The position numbers were made by a program, and so were the translations under genes. Of a stretch of 45,391 nucleotides of DNA, positions 16,992 to 26,852 are shown piece by piece. Within the stretch, counting starts at the first letter, position 1, and every line of letters begins with the position of its first letter. The DNA is from Fischerella thermalis PCC 7521 (GTDB taxonomy: Bacteria > Cyanobacteriota > Cyanobacteriia > Cyanobacteriales > Nostocaceae): assembly GCF_000317225.1 (NCBI RefSeq), contig NZ_AJLL01000058.1, positions 1 to 45,391 on the forward strand, in the 5' to 3' direction. The notes beneath the pieces are model-generated. The model saw only the letters and a program-made list of their open reading frames with translations, did not search any database and had not been told where the DNA came from.

Positions 16992-17627
16992 TTTGCTCAA
17001 AAGAGTGCTTGATTAACTAAATATATTGGGGAGATTATAGCTGTTTAGCAGAAGATAGCGATAAATCACACTTTATATTCTTACTGCTGTGTAAATCTCC
17101 GGTTTTACCCAAAAAACTAAATATTAGCCTATTTCAACTATCAAGTTTGAAATCTGAATTAGTTTGATGGTTGTGTGAGCAAAACTATCCTACTGGCTGG
17201 TCAATATTATTTAGGCAATGCTCTTTTGATTCTGATAGCTGTGAGAAAACACAACAAAATATCAAGTTAGCTCTAGCTACTATTTAGTAGTTATGAAAAT
17301 CTGAGCTTTACTGAGTATTAGTTTGACAGATTATTTTTGTCTACTAGCAAGCTTGAACTTGATATTAAATGTAGGTGAAACAAGTTAACTTTTGTGAAAT
17401 TTAGTTTCTTGTTTGGTAACACTAACTAAAGTGATTGATCGTCATTAATTTCTCGATGTATTTTTGTTTGTGGCAATAAAATATACCAAAAGGATTATTT
17501 ATTTTGTGTGACCTGCTAAACAAATTTCAATTTATGGCAGATTTTTGGCAGGATCACAAAAGCTATAGTAGTGGGGACTACAGAAAATTATTCATTAATT
17601 ATCTTAAGCGTAAGGACTGACAAAATT
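16992..17627. other. Intergenic region upstream of the acyltransferase gene
   Basis: About 640 bp, AT-rich, with no credible gene on either strand. It presumably includes the acyltransferase promoter. Confidence 0.5.
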
Positions 17628-18329
17628 ATGAATCAAAAATCTTTATCAAAAGTGCAACGTTTGAAAGAAGTTTTATTAATTAATCTGCTAGGAGAAATAC
17701 CAACAATAGCTTTTGGACCTCGTTTAAGGAAACTGTTTTATCGGTTTATTTTCTCTCGGATAGATAAGTCAGTCTATATTCAAAATGGTGTCGAATTTAT
17801 AGGTGCAAGTAAAATTGAACTTGGCAGTGATGTGCATATTTTTAAAGGTGTACGTATAGACGTTAAAGGTGAAGATAGCAGAATTACTTTAGAAAAAGGT
17901 GTCGCCCTTGAAAAAGATGTAACGATTGGTGCTTTGGACAACACCTGCGTACAAATTGGTGAAGGTACATTTATTGGTCCTGGTGTATGTATTACTGGTC
18001 CGGGAGATATCACAATCGGCAAACGCTGTTTAATTGCTGCCCATGTGGGAATATTTGCTAACAATCATAATTTTGCAGATCCGACAAAATATATTGCAGA
18101 TCAAGGTATTAGCCGCCAAGGAATAGTTATAGGAGATGATTGCTGGTTAGGGCATAATGTTACAGTGTTGGATGGAGTGACAATTGGTGAAGGTAGTGTT
18201 ATTGGAGCAGGGGCAGTTGTTAATCGAGATATTCCTCCTTATTCCATAGCGGTGGGAGTACCTGCAAAGGTAATTAAAAAAAGAGGTATGAAGGAATTGG
18301 TATTGAACCAGCAAAACGTGAAAGAGTAA
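17628..18329 (+). CDS. Hexapeptide-repeat acyltransferase
   Basis: 233 aa from ATG 17628; the frame is open further upstream, but that part lacks family features. After a basic N-terminal helix region (residues 1-45) come hexapeptide repeats of a left-handed beta-helix: IGASKIELGSDVHIFKGVRI, IGEGTFIGPGVCITG, ITIGKRCLIAAHVGIFANNHNF (with the catalytic-type His), then IVIGDDCWLGHNVTVLDGV, TIGEGSVIGAGAVV and the closing YSIAVGVPAKVIKKRG. This is the LbH_MAT/WbbJ type, which O-acetylates sugars in surface polysaccharides. No other polysaccharide gene is nearby, so it is an isolated modification gene. Confidence 0.88.
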   Translation: MNQKSLSKVQRLKEVLLINLLGEIPTIAFGPRLRKLFYRFIFSRIDKSVYIQNGVEFIGASKIELGSDVHIFKGVRIDVKGEDSRITLEKGVALEKDVTIGALDNTCVQIGEGTFIGPGVCITGPGDITIGKRCLIAAHVGIFANNHNFADPTKYIADQGISRQGIVIGDDCWLGHNVTVLDGVTIGEGSVIGAGAVVNRDIPPYSIAVGVPAKVIKKRGMKELVLNQQNVKE

Positions 18330-18357
18330 GCATTATTCAAAGTAATAAAGTCAAAAG

Positions 18358-18669
18358 TTAGAAAGTTGTTCTTTTTACTTTTGGCTTTTTGCTTTTTGAT
18401 TTGTTCTGTTGGATAGGAAGTTCAACGACAAACTTTGTACCTTTAGTTACGTTAAAAATTTGTTTTTGAACATCTTCCGACATTCCTAGTCCATTATCAG
18501 CGATCGCAATTTGGATCGAATTAGAATTAATCACTGAAGTCCGAATGTGAATCTGGCTGGGATTTACTTGTATTGGCGTCAGAGTCCGCTGCTGATTATG
18601 CTCCTCGATCGCGCCACATAGCATTCGCGAGGATATTCATGAACACCTGATTGAGTTGTCCAGCTACCC
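18358..18669 (-). pseudogene. Truncated histidine-kinase C-terminus
   Basis: Remnant of a HATPase_c domain. On the minus strand, GQLNQVFMNILANA (about 18624-18666) is followed by a frame change of about one base near 18615, then EEHNQQRTLTPIQVNPSQI, then QIAIADNGLGMSEDVQKQIF (N- and G1-boxes). The sequence then jumps directly to TKGTKFVVELPIQQN. The F-box and G2-box segment normally between QKQIFN and GTEF is missing, about 35-45 residues. No HisKA or sensor part lies upstream. It cannot be a working kinase. Confidence 0.75.
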
Positions 18670-18917
18670 ATTACCCAATGCGGCGTTGCGACTGGAAACA
18701 TCTGCTGTACGTAAACGTCTGCTGACTAAGGCGCATCTATTAAGAAGTCAGTTCATTATGGAGATATTGGCTTACACTCAGTTATGTTGCGGAGTTTATC
18801 TTTGCAATTTCTGCCAGTGTTCTCCAAAAAAGGGATGAGATTTGGGTAAGATAAAGGAGCTATCTGAATCTGTATAGCAGATACGGAAAGCTTTTCATAT
18901 CCAAGGGAGATATCTCG
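18670..18917. other. Spacer before psbI, no confident gene
   Basis: A plus-strand frame of 60 codons (18656-18838) has no recognisable features and overlaps the kinase remnant; I do not call it. The psbI promoter is likely in 18840-18900. Confidence 0.4.
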
Positions 18918-19034
18918 ATGCTGACTTTAAAAATCGTTGTATATATTGTTGTTGCCTTCTTTATCACTCTGTTTGTGTTTGGATTTTTGTCAAACGATCC
19001 TGCTCGTAACCCTGGTCGTCGGGACTTCGAGTAA
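18918..19034 (+). CDS. psbI: Photosystem II reaction centre protein PsbI
   Basis: 38 codons from ATG 18918 to TAA 19032-19034: [19 protein letters not shown] followed by the tail [16 protein letters not shown]. This matches PsbI closely: a single membrane helix and the conserved SxDPxRNPGRxD tail. PsbI is a 4-kDa subunit beside D1 in photosystem II, helping to stabilise the reaction centre and its assembly. A good ribosome binding site (AGGGAGA, 18904-18910) precedes the ATG. It is monocistronic here, with the DUF3769 gene 165 bp downstream. Confidence 0.97.
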   Translation: MLTLKIVVYIVVAFFITLFVFGFLSNDPARNPGRRDFE

Positions 19035-19199
19035 GATAGAGGGCGAATTATCCATTACTGCTGCAAGGCAAAACACACTAGACGCTGTTGAGGCGGCTTG
19101 CTGAAAGTTAAACAGAAAGTGAAAGTCGGAAGGTAAAAAGCTAAGTTAGTCCTTCCGGCTCTTAATTTTGGCTATTTGTTTGCTAGATTGTGCTGAAAC

Positions 19200-21677
19200 A
19201 TGCTTCATTCCGTTCTGCCGCCCGAACCACCTGCCATAGTTGAACCGTTATTAGCAGAAAATTTGCCAATCATCGCTGCAAGCGATCGCCAATTGCATTC
19301 AAGGGGAGAACAGGCGAAAGCAGAAACTTTACAGCAACAACCATTTAATTCTTCACATCAGCCTGTAACTGATCAGTCATTTACAGTCAAAACGCCCACA
19401 ATCCCTGCACCAGAAAGTTTTCCAGCCGAATTTTCGCCTCTAAACATTACTGAAAACAGTGCAGATCTGCTAGGGGAACCCTTATCTATTGGTTACTCCC
19501 AACAAGAGCCACAGATTACTCAAGACACTAACAACAGTAGTCAAAAACGGCAAACTCAACAGCAAATTGTTCAGACAATCAAAAATAGTAAGAACCGATC
19601 TCAAAAAAAATCTCAGTTATTGGCTGAGCAACTAGTCCAGTCTAAACAGAATCATACCACTGCTAAAAATTCCCAGACTTCTAGCTCAGCACCGCAACCA
19701 ATCAAAATCAAATTCCGTACTGCCAATCAACAATCAGCCACTAACAACCAACTATCAACTATAGAATTTAAAACTCGCAACCTCACTAGTCAAGCTCCAC
19801 AACCAGCACCTACACCGACAACACCAGAAACAAGGAGAGTTGTAGAAGTAATAGCCGATACCCAAGAGTATGACGAACAGAGGCGGGTAGTCACAGCAGA
19901 AGGCAATGTTGTTGTGCGCTTTGATGGGGCGGTGGTGGACGCCGATCGCATTCAAGTTAGTTTAGACAATTTAATTGCTGTAGGTGAAGGAAATGTTGCC
20001 TTAACCAGAGGCGACCAAGTACTACGTGGGCAGCGATTCACTTATAATTTTGTTCAGGACACCGGAGAATTATTAGCTGGTCGTGGTGAGATTTTTATAC
20101 CCACAGCCCAGGAAGATTTTGCATTTTTGCCCACCGATGTCACAGCGGGCGGAGTACCAGCACGTCCACCCAGCGATCGCATCAGAGCTAATCAACCGTT
20201 GACTGGGGTGAGTAGCCCAGGGGGAATTAACTTTGGTATTGGTGGTAGAACAAATGCCACAAATGTACCCAGACCCGAACAGGGAGGACAGGTGCGGCGC
20301 GTCCGCTTTGAAGCTGCACGTATTAATTTTTATCCACGTGGCTGGCAAGCATCAGATGTCAGTCTCACCAATGACCCCTTTTCACCCCCAGAATTGGAAT
20401 TGCGGGCAGATAAAGTCACATTGACACGAGAATCTCCTTTACAAGACCGTGTTCGTACTGAAAATCAGCGTTTAGTTTTTGACCAGAATTTAAGTATACC
20501 CATTCCCAGAAATGAGCAGGTAATTGACCGCAGAGAACGAGATGCTACGCCTGGGTTAGTTTCCTTTGGGTTTGATGGTGATCAGCGTGGTGGTGTATTT
20601 GTAGAGCGCAGATTTGAACCGATAAATAGAGAAAATGTGAGTTTTAGTATTACACCTCAGTTTCTCGCTCAAAAGGCTGTGCAGGAAGGTGTTAGCAACG
20701 TTCCCGCACTCTTTGGTTTAAGAACATCCCTTGATGCTACTTTGAGTCCAAGAACAACGGTTGAAGGTTCGGGGACACTAACTAGTTTTGACTTGACCGA
20801 CATTGAAGATAATCTGAAGGCAAGTTTGCGGTTGCGTCAACAAGTCGGTGATAATCGCAACCCGCACAATGTGACATTGGAATATAGTTATCGCGATCGT
20901 CTCTACAATGGTAGTCTTGGTTATCAAACTGTTCAAAGTAGCTTTGGCGGTGTCGTTACTTCCCCCATCATCCCTCTGGGTCAAACAGGGTTAAACCTCA
21001 GCTACCAAGGAGGGGCTCAATATATCACCGCCAATACTGATCGTGAAGACTTGCTAGAACCAATCCGGGATAATAACCGTGTCTCCCTTGGTCGTCTCCA
21101 AGCCAGTGCAGCCTTGAATGGAGGCTTGTTACTATGGCAAGGTAAACCTCTACCACCCACTGCTACTGAGGGTTTACGATACACGCCTAACCCTGTAGTT
21201 CCTTACCTACGAGCATTTGGCGGCTTGACTGGCACTACTAGTTATTACACAAACGGGGATAACCAAACTACATTGATCGGCACAATTGGCTTAGAAGGGC
21301 AAATTGGTCATTTTTCTAGGTCTTTTCTAGACTACACTGCTTTTAATATTAGCTACTCTCAAGGTCTTGATAGTGGTGAGTCTCCCTTCTTATTTGACCG
21401 TGCTGTTGATACCAGAACCTTGAGTGCGGGGATTACACAACAAATTTATGGGCCATTTACTTTTGGTGTTCAAACATCAGTTAATTTAGATACAGGAGAA
21501 TACACCAGCACCGACTTTATTTTACAGTACAGTCGTCGCACCTACGGAATTACCCTGCGTTACAATCCAGAGCTAGAATTAGGTGGCATTAGCTTCCGCC
21601 TTAGCGACTTTAACTGGACTGGTGGCACTAATCCATTTTCTGAAGTTAGGCCTGTTGTGGGTGGTGTGTCTGAGTAA
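19200..21677 (+). CDS. DUF3769 / LptD-like outer-membrane protein
   Basis: 825 aa. Residues 1-210 are Pro/Gln/Asn/Ser-rich and low in complexity. About 213-300 is an OstA/LptA-like beta-jellyroll (EVIADTQEYDEQRRVVTAEG, VVRFDGAVVDADRIQV, GDQVLRGQRFTYNFVQDTGE). The rest is dominated by alternating beta-strand sequence ending in SFRLSDFNWTGGTNPFSEVR, as expected for an outer-membrane barrel. This matches cyanobacterial DUF3769 proteins, related to the lipopolysaccharide export component LptD. A role in moving lipopolysaccharide to the outer leaflet is family inference. I see no signal peptide at this ATG; none is visible in an upstream extension either. A CAACAATC-type tandem repeat is translated at about 19723-19762. 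Confidence 0.82.
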   Translation: MLHSVLPPEPPAIVEPLLAENLPIIAASDRQLHSRGEQAKAETLQQQPFNSSHQPVTDQSFTVKTPTIPAPESFPAEFSPLNITENSADLLGEPLSIGYSQQEPQITQDTNNSSQKRQTQQQIVQTIKNSKNRSQKKSQLLAEQLVQSKQNHTTAKNSQTSSSAPQPIKIKFRTANQQSATNNQLSTIEFKTRNLTSQAPQPAPTPTTPETRRVVEVIADTQEYDEQRRVVTAEGNVVVRFDGAVVDADRIQVSLDNLIAVGEGNVALTRGDQVLRGQRFTYNFVQDTGELLAGRGEIFIPTAQEDFAFLPTDVTAGGVPARPPSDRIRANQPLTGVSSPGGINFGIGGRTNATNVPRPEQGGQVRRVRFEAARINFYPRGWQASDVSLTNDPFSPPELELRADKVTLTRESPLQDRVRTENQRLVFDQNLSIPIPRNEQVIDRRERDATPGLVSFGFDGDQRGGVFVERRFEPINRENVSFSITPQFLAQKAVQEGVSNVPALFGLRTSLDATLSPRTTVEGSGTLTSFDLTDIEDNLKASLRLRQQVGDNRNPHNVTLEYSYRDRLYNGSLGYQTVQSSFGGVVTSPIIPLGQTGLNLSYQGGAQYITANTDREDLLEPIRDNNRVSLGRLQASAALNGGLLLWQGKPLPPTATEGLRYTPNPVVPYLRAFGGLTGTTSYYTNGDNQTTLIGTIGLEGQIGHFSRSFLDYTAFNISYSQGLDSGESPFLFDRAVDTRTLSAGITQQIYGPFTFGVQTSVNLDTGEYTSTDFILQYSRRTYGITLRYNPELELGGISFRLSDFNWTGGTNPFSEVRPVVGGVSE

Positions 21678-22234
21678 TACCAATTTTGGATTTTAGATTT
21701 TGGATTTTAGATTGGAAGTCTTTCCTATGAGAAGTTGCAAGGGTCATATCCCCGAATTTTTAAAAAAGTCGGGGAACTTGTAGCACATCAAAATTAGTGT
21801 GGCAAACTACTAGTAATCATCTGCTAATATCCGAAAAAACTCAATATCTATAAAGAATTTGTATAAGAAAAAAGTGCTAAATAGATGTGTATTAATGCAA
21901 TAGAAAAATTTTTATTGTAAAAATTAAAACTATAAAATTTCCATTGCTGCCAACAAGCCTAAATTTCTAAATTTCTTTGTGAGTAAAACAAAAATGCTAA
22001 AAAATAGCTAGTTGTGCAGGCTATAATTACGATAACAATCAAGTAAAAATACTGAATAAAAATACTTTTACAGATATATATTAGTAACAATAGATTTAAA
22101 TCCAGCTATTACGAACATGCAATAAAATTTTTAAAGATCCTCTCAAAGTTAGTTTCTTAAAAAAGCTTTTTTTGCAAAAATTAATAGGGTTATCGCCCTA
22201 TCATGGGTATGTCAATTGCGTTTAGGTAAAGCTG
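21678..22234. other. Intergenic region with hairpin and AT-rich tract
   Basis: Starts with TTTTGGATTTTAGA tandem copies (21684-21715), a repeat also seen near 28080. A hairpin TCCCCGA/TCGGGGA (21749-21755 and 21769-21775) with an A/T loop may end DUF3769 transcription. The rest to 22234 is AT-rich with no gene; it presumably includes the kinase promoter. Confidence 0.55.
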
Positions 22235-24019
22235 ATGCTCTTCGGCAAAGTTCTCCGGAATCGCTACAAAATCCTTAAAAAGTTGGGAAGCGGCGGATTT
22301 GGTGATACCTTTCTTGCTGAAGATATGGATTTGCCTGGCAATCCAAGGTGTGTTGTGAAACATCTACAAACTCGCAACCCAAATCCAGAAATCTTGCAGA
22401 TTGCCAAGAGACTATTTAACCAAGAAGCAGAAGTTTTGTATCGTTTAGGCAAACATCATGAGCAAATTCCTGAACTTTTAGCCCATTTTGAAGAAAATGG
22501 TGAATTCTATTTGGTGCAGGAATTCATAGATGGACACGATTTAACTACGGAAATTATTCCTGGTAAACAGCTTAGTGAAACTCAAGTCTTAAAACTCCTA
22601 AAGGAAATACTAGAAGTTTTAGCAGTTGTCCATGAACATGGTGTGATCCACCGAGATATAAAATTGCAAAATATTATGCGTCGTCAAGACGGCAAAATTG
22701 TCCTGATTGACTTTGGTTCTGTCAAGGAAATTAAAAGCTTAGCGACCAACACAGAAGGAGAAGTAAACTCTACCATTGTCATCGGCACACCCGGCTACAT
22801 CCCAAACGAACAAGCCAATGGTAAACCAAGACTTTCCAGCGATGTCTATGCAGTGGGAATGCTAGGAATTCAAGCTTTAACAGGTGTACAACCACGTAAG
22901 CTACCCACTGATCCGGCGGATGGAGAAGTCGTTTGGCGCAACTTGGTCAGTATCAGCAATGAGTTAGCCGATATTTTAACCAAAATGGTGCGCTGTAACT
23001 TCAAAGAGCGGTATCAAACGGCAGCAGAAGCATTGCAAGCACTTCAAGCACCATCGTCGCCACCATCAACAATCCAACAAATACCCCCACCAAAAGCCAA
23101 AACAGCATATCGTTCATCATCTCGTGCATCGCTTACTCAAGGATTTCCAGCCTTGGGGTTATTTAGTTTGATTGGGGTTGGGTTTGGTCTAGCCATGCTT
23201 GGCAAAACTTTTGTGCCATTCAACTTACAGGAAAATCAACCAACCAAAACCACCAATCCAGCAGTAGAAAATACCAACAACCAGCCACAAGCTTCACCAT
23301 CAGTACCAAAGAATAAACGTAGCAAAAACTTCTTTACCGCTCCACCAGCAATTTCACCATCGATATTTACACCGCAGCGTGATTTTAATAAGCCTGCAAC
23401 ACCAGCACCATCTCCCTCTCCCACCAAGAACGATACAAAATCATCTCAACCTGTTGTGAAGGAAGAAACTAACTTATTTCCACCACCTCCAACAGAAAGG
23501 GAATTCCCACTACCTCCACCTGCAATAGAGGAGAAAATTCAACCATCTACACCGCCACCGCCGCCTCCAACCGAAACTGAGTCTCGACCATCTCCATCTC
23601 CAACAGAGGGGGAAATTCAACCATCTACACCGCCACCTCCAACCAAAACTGAGTCCCAACCATCTACACCACCGACAACAGAAAATGATGTCCCAGCACC
23701 CCCACCTCCAACACCCGCCACAGAAGAACCAAATCAACAAATGATGGTTGTACCCACTACACCCTCCACTGAGGAACCAACTCAGCAGAATACAGTTGTA
23801 CCCACTACACCCGCCATTGAGGAATCAAATCAGCAAATGATGGTTGTACCCACTACACCCACCACTGAGGAAGCAATTCAGCAGAATACATTTGTACCTA
23901 GTATACAAGTGACTGAACAGCCAACTCAGCAGAATACATTTGTACCTAGCACACAAGTGACTGAACAGCCAACTCAGGAAATGATGGTTGTACCTGCTAC
24001 ACCCACAGCAGGAGGGTAA
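22235..24019 (+). CDS. Eukaryotic-type Ser/Thr protein kinase with repetitive Pro/Thr-rich tail
   Basis: 594 aa. Residues 10-275 form a Hanks-type kinase: glycine loop LGSGGFGDTFLAED, Lys in CVVKHL, catalytic loop HRDIKLQNIM, DFGSVKEI (DFG) and GTPGYIPNEQ before the substrate site. All catalytic residues are present. About 305-330 is one membrane segment (FPALGLFSLIGVGFGLAML). The remaining 260 residues are Pro/Thr/Glu-rich; from residue 501 a 16-aa unit (QQMMVVPTTPSTEEPT) repeats about six times. The topology suggests a cytoplasmic kinase with an extracytoplasmic, possibly wall-associated tail. Filamentous cyanobacteria carry many such kinases; targets are unknown. The P-type ATPase gene converges on its 3-prime end, 11 bp away. 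Confidence 0.92.
   Translation: MLFGKVLRNRYKILKKLGSGGFGDTFLAEDMDLPGNPRCVVKHLQTRNPNPEILQIAKRLFNQEAEVLYRLGKHHEQIPELLAHFEENGEFYLVQEFIDGHDLTTEIIPGKQLSETQVLKLLKEILEVLAVVHEHGVIHRDIKLQNIMRRQDGKIVLIDFGSVKEIKSLATNTEGEVNSTIVIGTPGYIPNEQANGKPRLSSDVYAVGMLGIQALTGVQPRKLPTDPADGEVVWRNLVSISNELADILTKMVRCNFKERYQTAAEALQALQAPSSPPSTIQQIPPPKAKTAYRSSSRASLTQGFPALGLFSLIGVGFGLAMLGKTFVPFNLQENQPTKTTNPAVENTNNQPQASPSVPKNKRSKNFFTAPPAISPSIFTPQRDFNKPATPAPSPSPTKNDTKSSQPVVKEETNLFPPPPTEREFPLPPPAIEEKIQPSTPPPPPPTETESRPSPSPTEGEIQPSTPPPPTKTESQPSTPPTTENDVPAPPPPTPATEEPNQQMMVVPTTPSTEEPTQQNTVVPTTPAIEESNQQMMVVPTTPTTEEAIQQNTFVPSIQVTEQPTQQNTFVPSTQVTEQPTQEMMVVPATPTAGG
23735..24016 (+). repeat. 48-bp tandem repeat in the kinase tail
   Basis: About six units of 48 bp, each encoding 16 residues (QQ-MM/NT-V/F-VP...). 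Being a multiple of 3, copy number can change without a frameshift. Two subtypes can be seen, MMVVPTTP and NTFVPS-QVTEQ. Confidence 0.85.
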
Positions 24020-24030
24020 CAAAATCAAAA

Positions 24031-26778
24031 TTAATTGGGTGGGTCAATCTTATTTACTACTGCTGACCATAGAATCATGGGTGAACCTACCGCTAAACAG
24101 AACAACCACTGCTGAAAACTCAATGGGGCTGTGGAAAATACATCATTGATCAACGGTACATGAGCAAAAATAATCTGCAAAGCGATCGCACCTACAATTC
24201 CAAAACCAATTGCCGGAATATCAACATTCTCTTGAATCGTACCATCCATTTTGGCAATCAAATTTGGTATTAATTGACTAATACTCAACAGGTAAAAAAT
24301 TCGTCCAGCAATTAAAGAATTAATCGCCATTGTCCGGGCTAAATTGATATTGCCCGTCGTATATTCAATATATTCAAATACACCAAAGATCACAATCCAG
24401 TTAAACAGAGAAATTGCTAAAATTCGCTTGAGTCGGCTAGCTGATAGCAACGGTTCATTAGGACTACGTGGTGGTTGCTTCATCACGTTTTGCGGCTTTG
24501 GTTCAAATGCCAATGGTACTGTCATGGTGATGGAATTCAGCATATTTAGCCAGAGAACTTGTAACGATAGAATTGGCAATTCTCTAGATAATAAAACACT
24601 GAATAAAATTGTCATTGATTCTCCACCATTCACTGGCAGAATAAAGTAAATCGCTTTCAACAGGTTTCTGTAAACTGCCCGTCCTTCTTCCACCGCCGCT
24701 TCAATTGAGGCAAAATTATCATCGGTAAGTACCATATCTGCTGCTTCTTTGGCAACTTCTGTACCTGCGCCTCCCATTGCAATACCAATATCTGCCTTTT
24801 TCAGTGCGGGTGCATCGTTGACACCATCCCCTGTCATGGCGACAATCTCGCCTTTAGACTGCAACGCCTCCACCAAACGCAGCTTTTGTTCTGGTGCAAC
24901 ACGGGCAAATACCACACCCTCTTCTGCAACTTCTGCTAGTTCCTGTTGATCCATCTGTGCCAATTCTGCCCCTGTAAAGGCCAGAACTGATCCATTTTTA
25001 TGAATTCCCATGCGTCTAGCTATGGCTTGGGCAGTCACCGCATGATCACCCGTAATCATTTTTACCTGAATACCCGCTTCTTGACAGGCTTGCACTGCTT
25101 TTGTGGCACTCTCGCGTGGCGGATCAATCATTCCCTGCAAACCCAAGAAAATCAAACCAGTGTCAATGTCTTCATGATCTACCGTCATTTGCTGATTGGA
25201 CACTGGTTTTTTCGCGAACGCTAGCACCCGCAAACCCTGCCGTGCCATGATATTCACCTCCCGCTCAATGATTGTTTGGCGGAAAGTTTCTACACAATCA
25301 ATGGGATGGGTTTGTCCATCTATTTTCTGCAAGAGTGTACAACGTTTGAGAATTGCTTCTGCTGAACCTTTGACGTAAATAGTCTTACCCTGAGGAGTTT
25401 TATGTAAAGTCGCCATGTACTGATAGTCAGATTCAAAAGGAATGCCATCCAACCTTGGCATCTTTTTGGTAAAGTGAGACTGACTAAAACCTGCTTTCTC
25501 GGCAGATGCAATTAACGCCCCTTCGGTTGGATCACCAACTACTACCCACTTCCCATTTTTGTTTTCCAAGTGAGAATCATTGCATAACAAACCAGCTAGA
25601 AGGCACTCTTGCAAACCTTTTTCAGTATTTAAATTCACTAGTTTGTCATCTAGGAGAATTTCTCCCTCTGGGGCGTAACCTACACCTGTGACTGTATACT
25701 GGTGTCCGCCCGCATAGATTGCCTGTACCGTCATCTGGTTTTCTGTGAGAGTGCCGGTTTTATCAGAACAAACTACAGTTGCACTCCCCAAAGTTTCGAC
25801 TGCTGGTAACTTACGGATAATTGCGTGCCGTCGCGCCATGCGAGAAACACCAATCGCTAGTGTTACAGTTACTACTGCTGGTAAACCTTCAGGAATGGCA
25901 CTGACGATTAAAGTTACGGCTGCTTCCAAGGCTTCTTGTAAGTTTTTGTAGCTAAGTCCTGCGACAAACGTCAATGTTGCCAGTCCTAGTACCACCCGTA
26001 ACCAATTGCGACTGAATTTGTCAAATTTCCGAGTTAAGGGGGTGGAAAGGTCGGTATGGCGTTCCATTAATTGCGAAATGCGACCTGTTTCAGTGGCGTT
26101 ACCTGTAGCAACTACGATACCCATCGCTTGTCCAAAGGTGACAAAACCACCTGCATAAGCCATATTTTTACGTTCTGCTAGGGGAGTGTCAGTCTTTAAA
26201 GCTCGAGTATCTTTTTCTACTGCCACTGATTCACCTGTCAGTGCTGATTCATCTACTTGTAAATTTCGTACCTGTACAAGCCGTAAATCTGCTGGTACTT
26301 TATCACCAGAGGTAAGCAAAACTATGTCACCTGGTACTAATTCTTGTGATTGTATGCGTGATTTTTTACCATCGCGTATCACTGTAGTTTCAGTTGTGAT
26401 CGCTTTTGCTAGTGCTGCGATCGCACCCTCGGCTTTTGATTCTTGTATGAATCCAATGATGGCGTTGGTGGTGGTGACGCCCCAAATTACCCCCGCATTC
26501 ACAAAACTACCAGAGATTGCTTTGACTAAACCCGCCCCTAACAAAATGATTAGTAGCGGCTGGTTAAATTGCAGCAAAAATTTCCACCACCAAGGTTTGC
26601 TTTTCTTGGCTGTGAGTTCGTTCGCACCAAATTCAGCTAAACGCTGTTTGATTTGTACACTATTCAAACCTGTTTCTAAATCAGTTTCTAAGTCAGCGAT
26701 CGCTTCGACTATTTCTAAAGAATGCCAAGTTTTGGGCTGCCCTTCTGGCAGTCCAAGCGCAGATATAGTTTGAACCAT
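24031..26778 (-). CDS. P-type cation-transporting ATPase (P2 group)
   Basis: 915 aa. N-terminal cation ATPase domain (residues 15-75), actuator TGES (181-184), M4 motif IPEGLP (295-300), phosphorylation motif DKTGTLTE with D339, nucleotide-binding KGSAEAI, hinge [12 protein letters not shown], and 4-6 C-terminal membrane segments. It belongs with the P2 Ca2+/Na+,K+-type pumps (PacL/Pma1 relatives) of the cytoplasmic membrane. The M5 Asn and Glu (LPVNGGESM) are kept, but M6 reads [11 protein letters not shown], without the Asp that SERCA-type Ca2+ pumps use. Specificity for Ca2+ is therefore doubtful, and Na+, K+ or H+ is possible. It is divergent from the ATPase at 26853 and convergent with the Ser/Thr kinase. 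Confidence 0.9.
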   Translation of the reverse strand: MVQTISALGLPEGQPKTWHSLEIVEAIADLETDLETGLNSVQIKQRLAEFGANELTAKKSKPWWWKFLLQFNQPLLIILLGAGLVKAISGSFVNAGVIWGVTTTNAIIGFIQESKAEGAIAALAKAITTETTVIRDGKKSRIQSQELVPGDIVLLTSGDKVPADLRLVQVRNLQVDESALTGESVAVEKDTRALKTDTPLAERKNMAYAGGFVTFGQAMGIVVATGNATETGRISQLMERHTDLSTPLTRKFDKFSRNWLRVVLGLATLTFVAGLSYKNLQEALEAAVTLIVSAIPEGLPAVVTVTLAIGVSRMARRHAIIRKLPAVETLGSATVVCSDKTGTLTENQMTVQAIYAGGHQYTVTGVGYAPEGEILLDDKLVNLNTEKGLQECLLAGLLCNDSHLENKNGKWVVVGDPTEGALIASAEKAGFSQSHFTKKMPRLDGIPFESDYQYMATLHKTPQGKTIYVKGSAEAILKRCTLLQKIDGQTHPIDCVETFRQTIIEREVNIMARQGLRVLAFAKKPVSNQQMTVDHEDIDTGLIFLGLQGMIDPPRESATKAVQACQEAGIQVKMITGDHAVTAQAIARRMGIHKNGSVLAFTGAELAQMDQQELAEVAEEGVVFARVAPEQKLRLVEALQSKGEIVAMTGDGVNDAPALKKADIGIAMGGAGTEVAKEAADMVLTDDNFASIEAAVEEGRAVYRNLLKAIYFILPVNGGESMTILFSVLLSRELPILSLQVLWLNMLNSITMTVPLAFEPKPQNVMKQPPRSPNEPLLSASRLKRILAISLFNWIVIFGVFEYIEYTTGNINLARTMAINSLIAGRIFYLLSISQLIPNLIAKMDGTIQENVDIPAIGFGIVGAIALQIIFAHVPLINDVFSTAPLSFQQWLFCLAVGSPMILWSAVVNKIDPPN

Positions 26779-26852
26779 AATTTTATACTTTCTTAATTCG
26801 TGCTATTTATTGTTTAACACGATTTTTTAGTGCTGCGTTTAGATAAACACTA

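Noticed and set aside
16701-17000. Minus-strand frame of 99 codons
   Set aside because: The plus-strand frame in the same place has more natural protein composition; this one looks like its shadow.
18656-18838. Plus-strand frame of 60 codons before psbI
   Set aside because: Overlaps the kinase remnant and has no recognisable feature.
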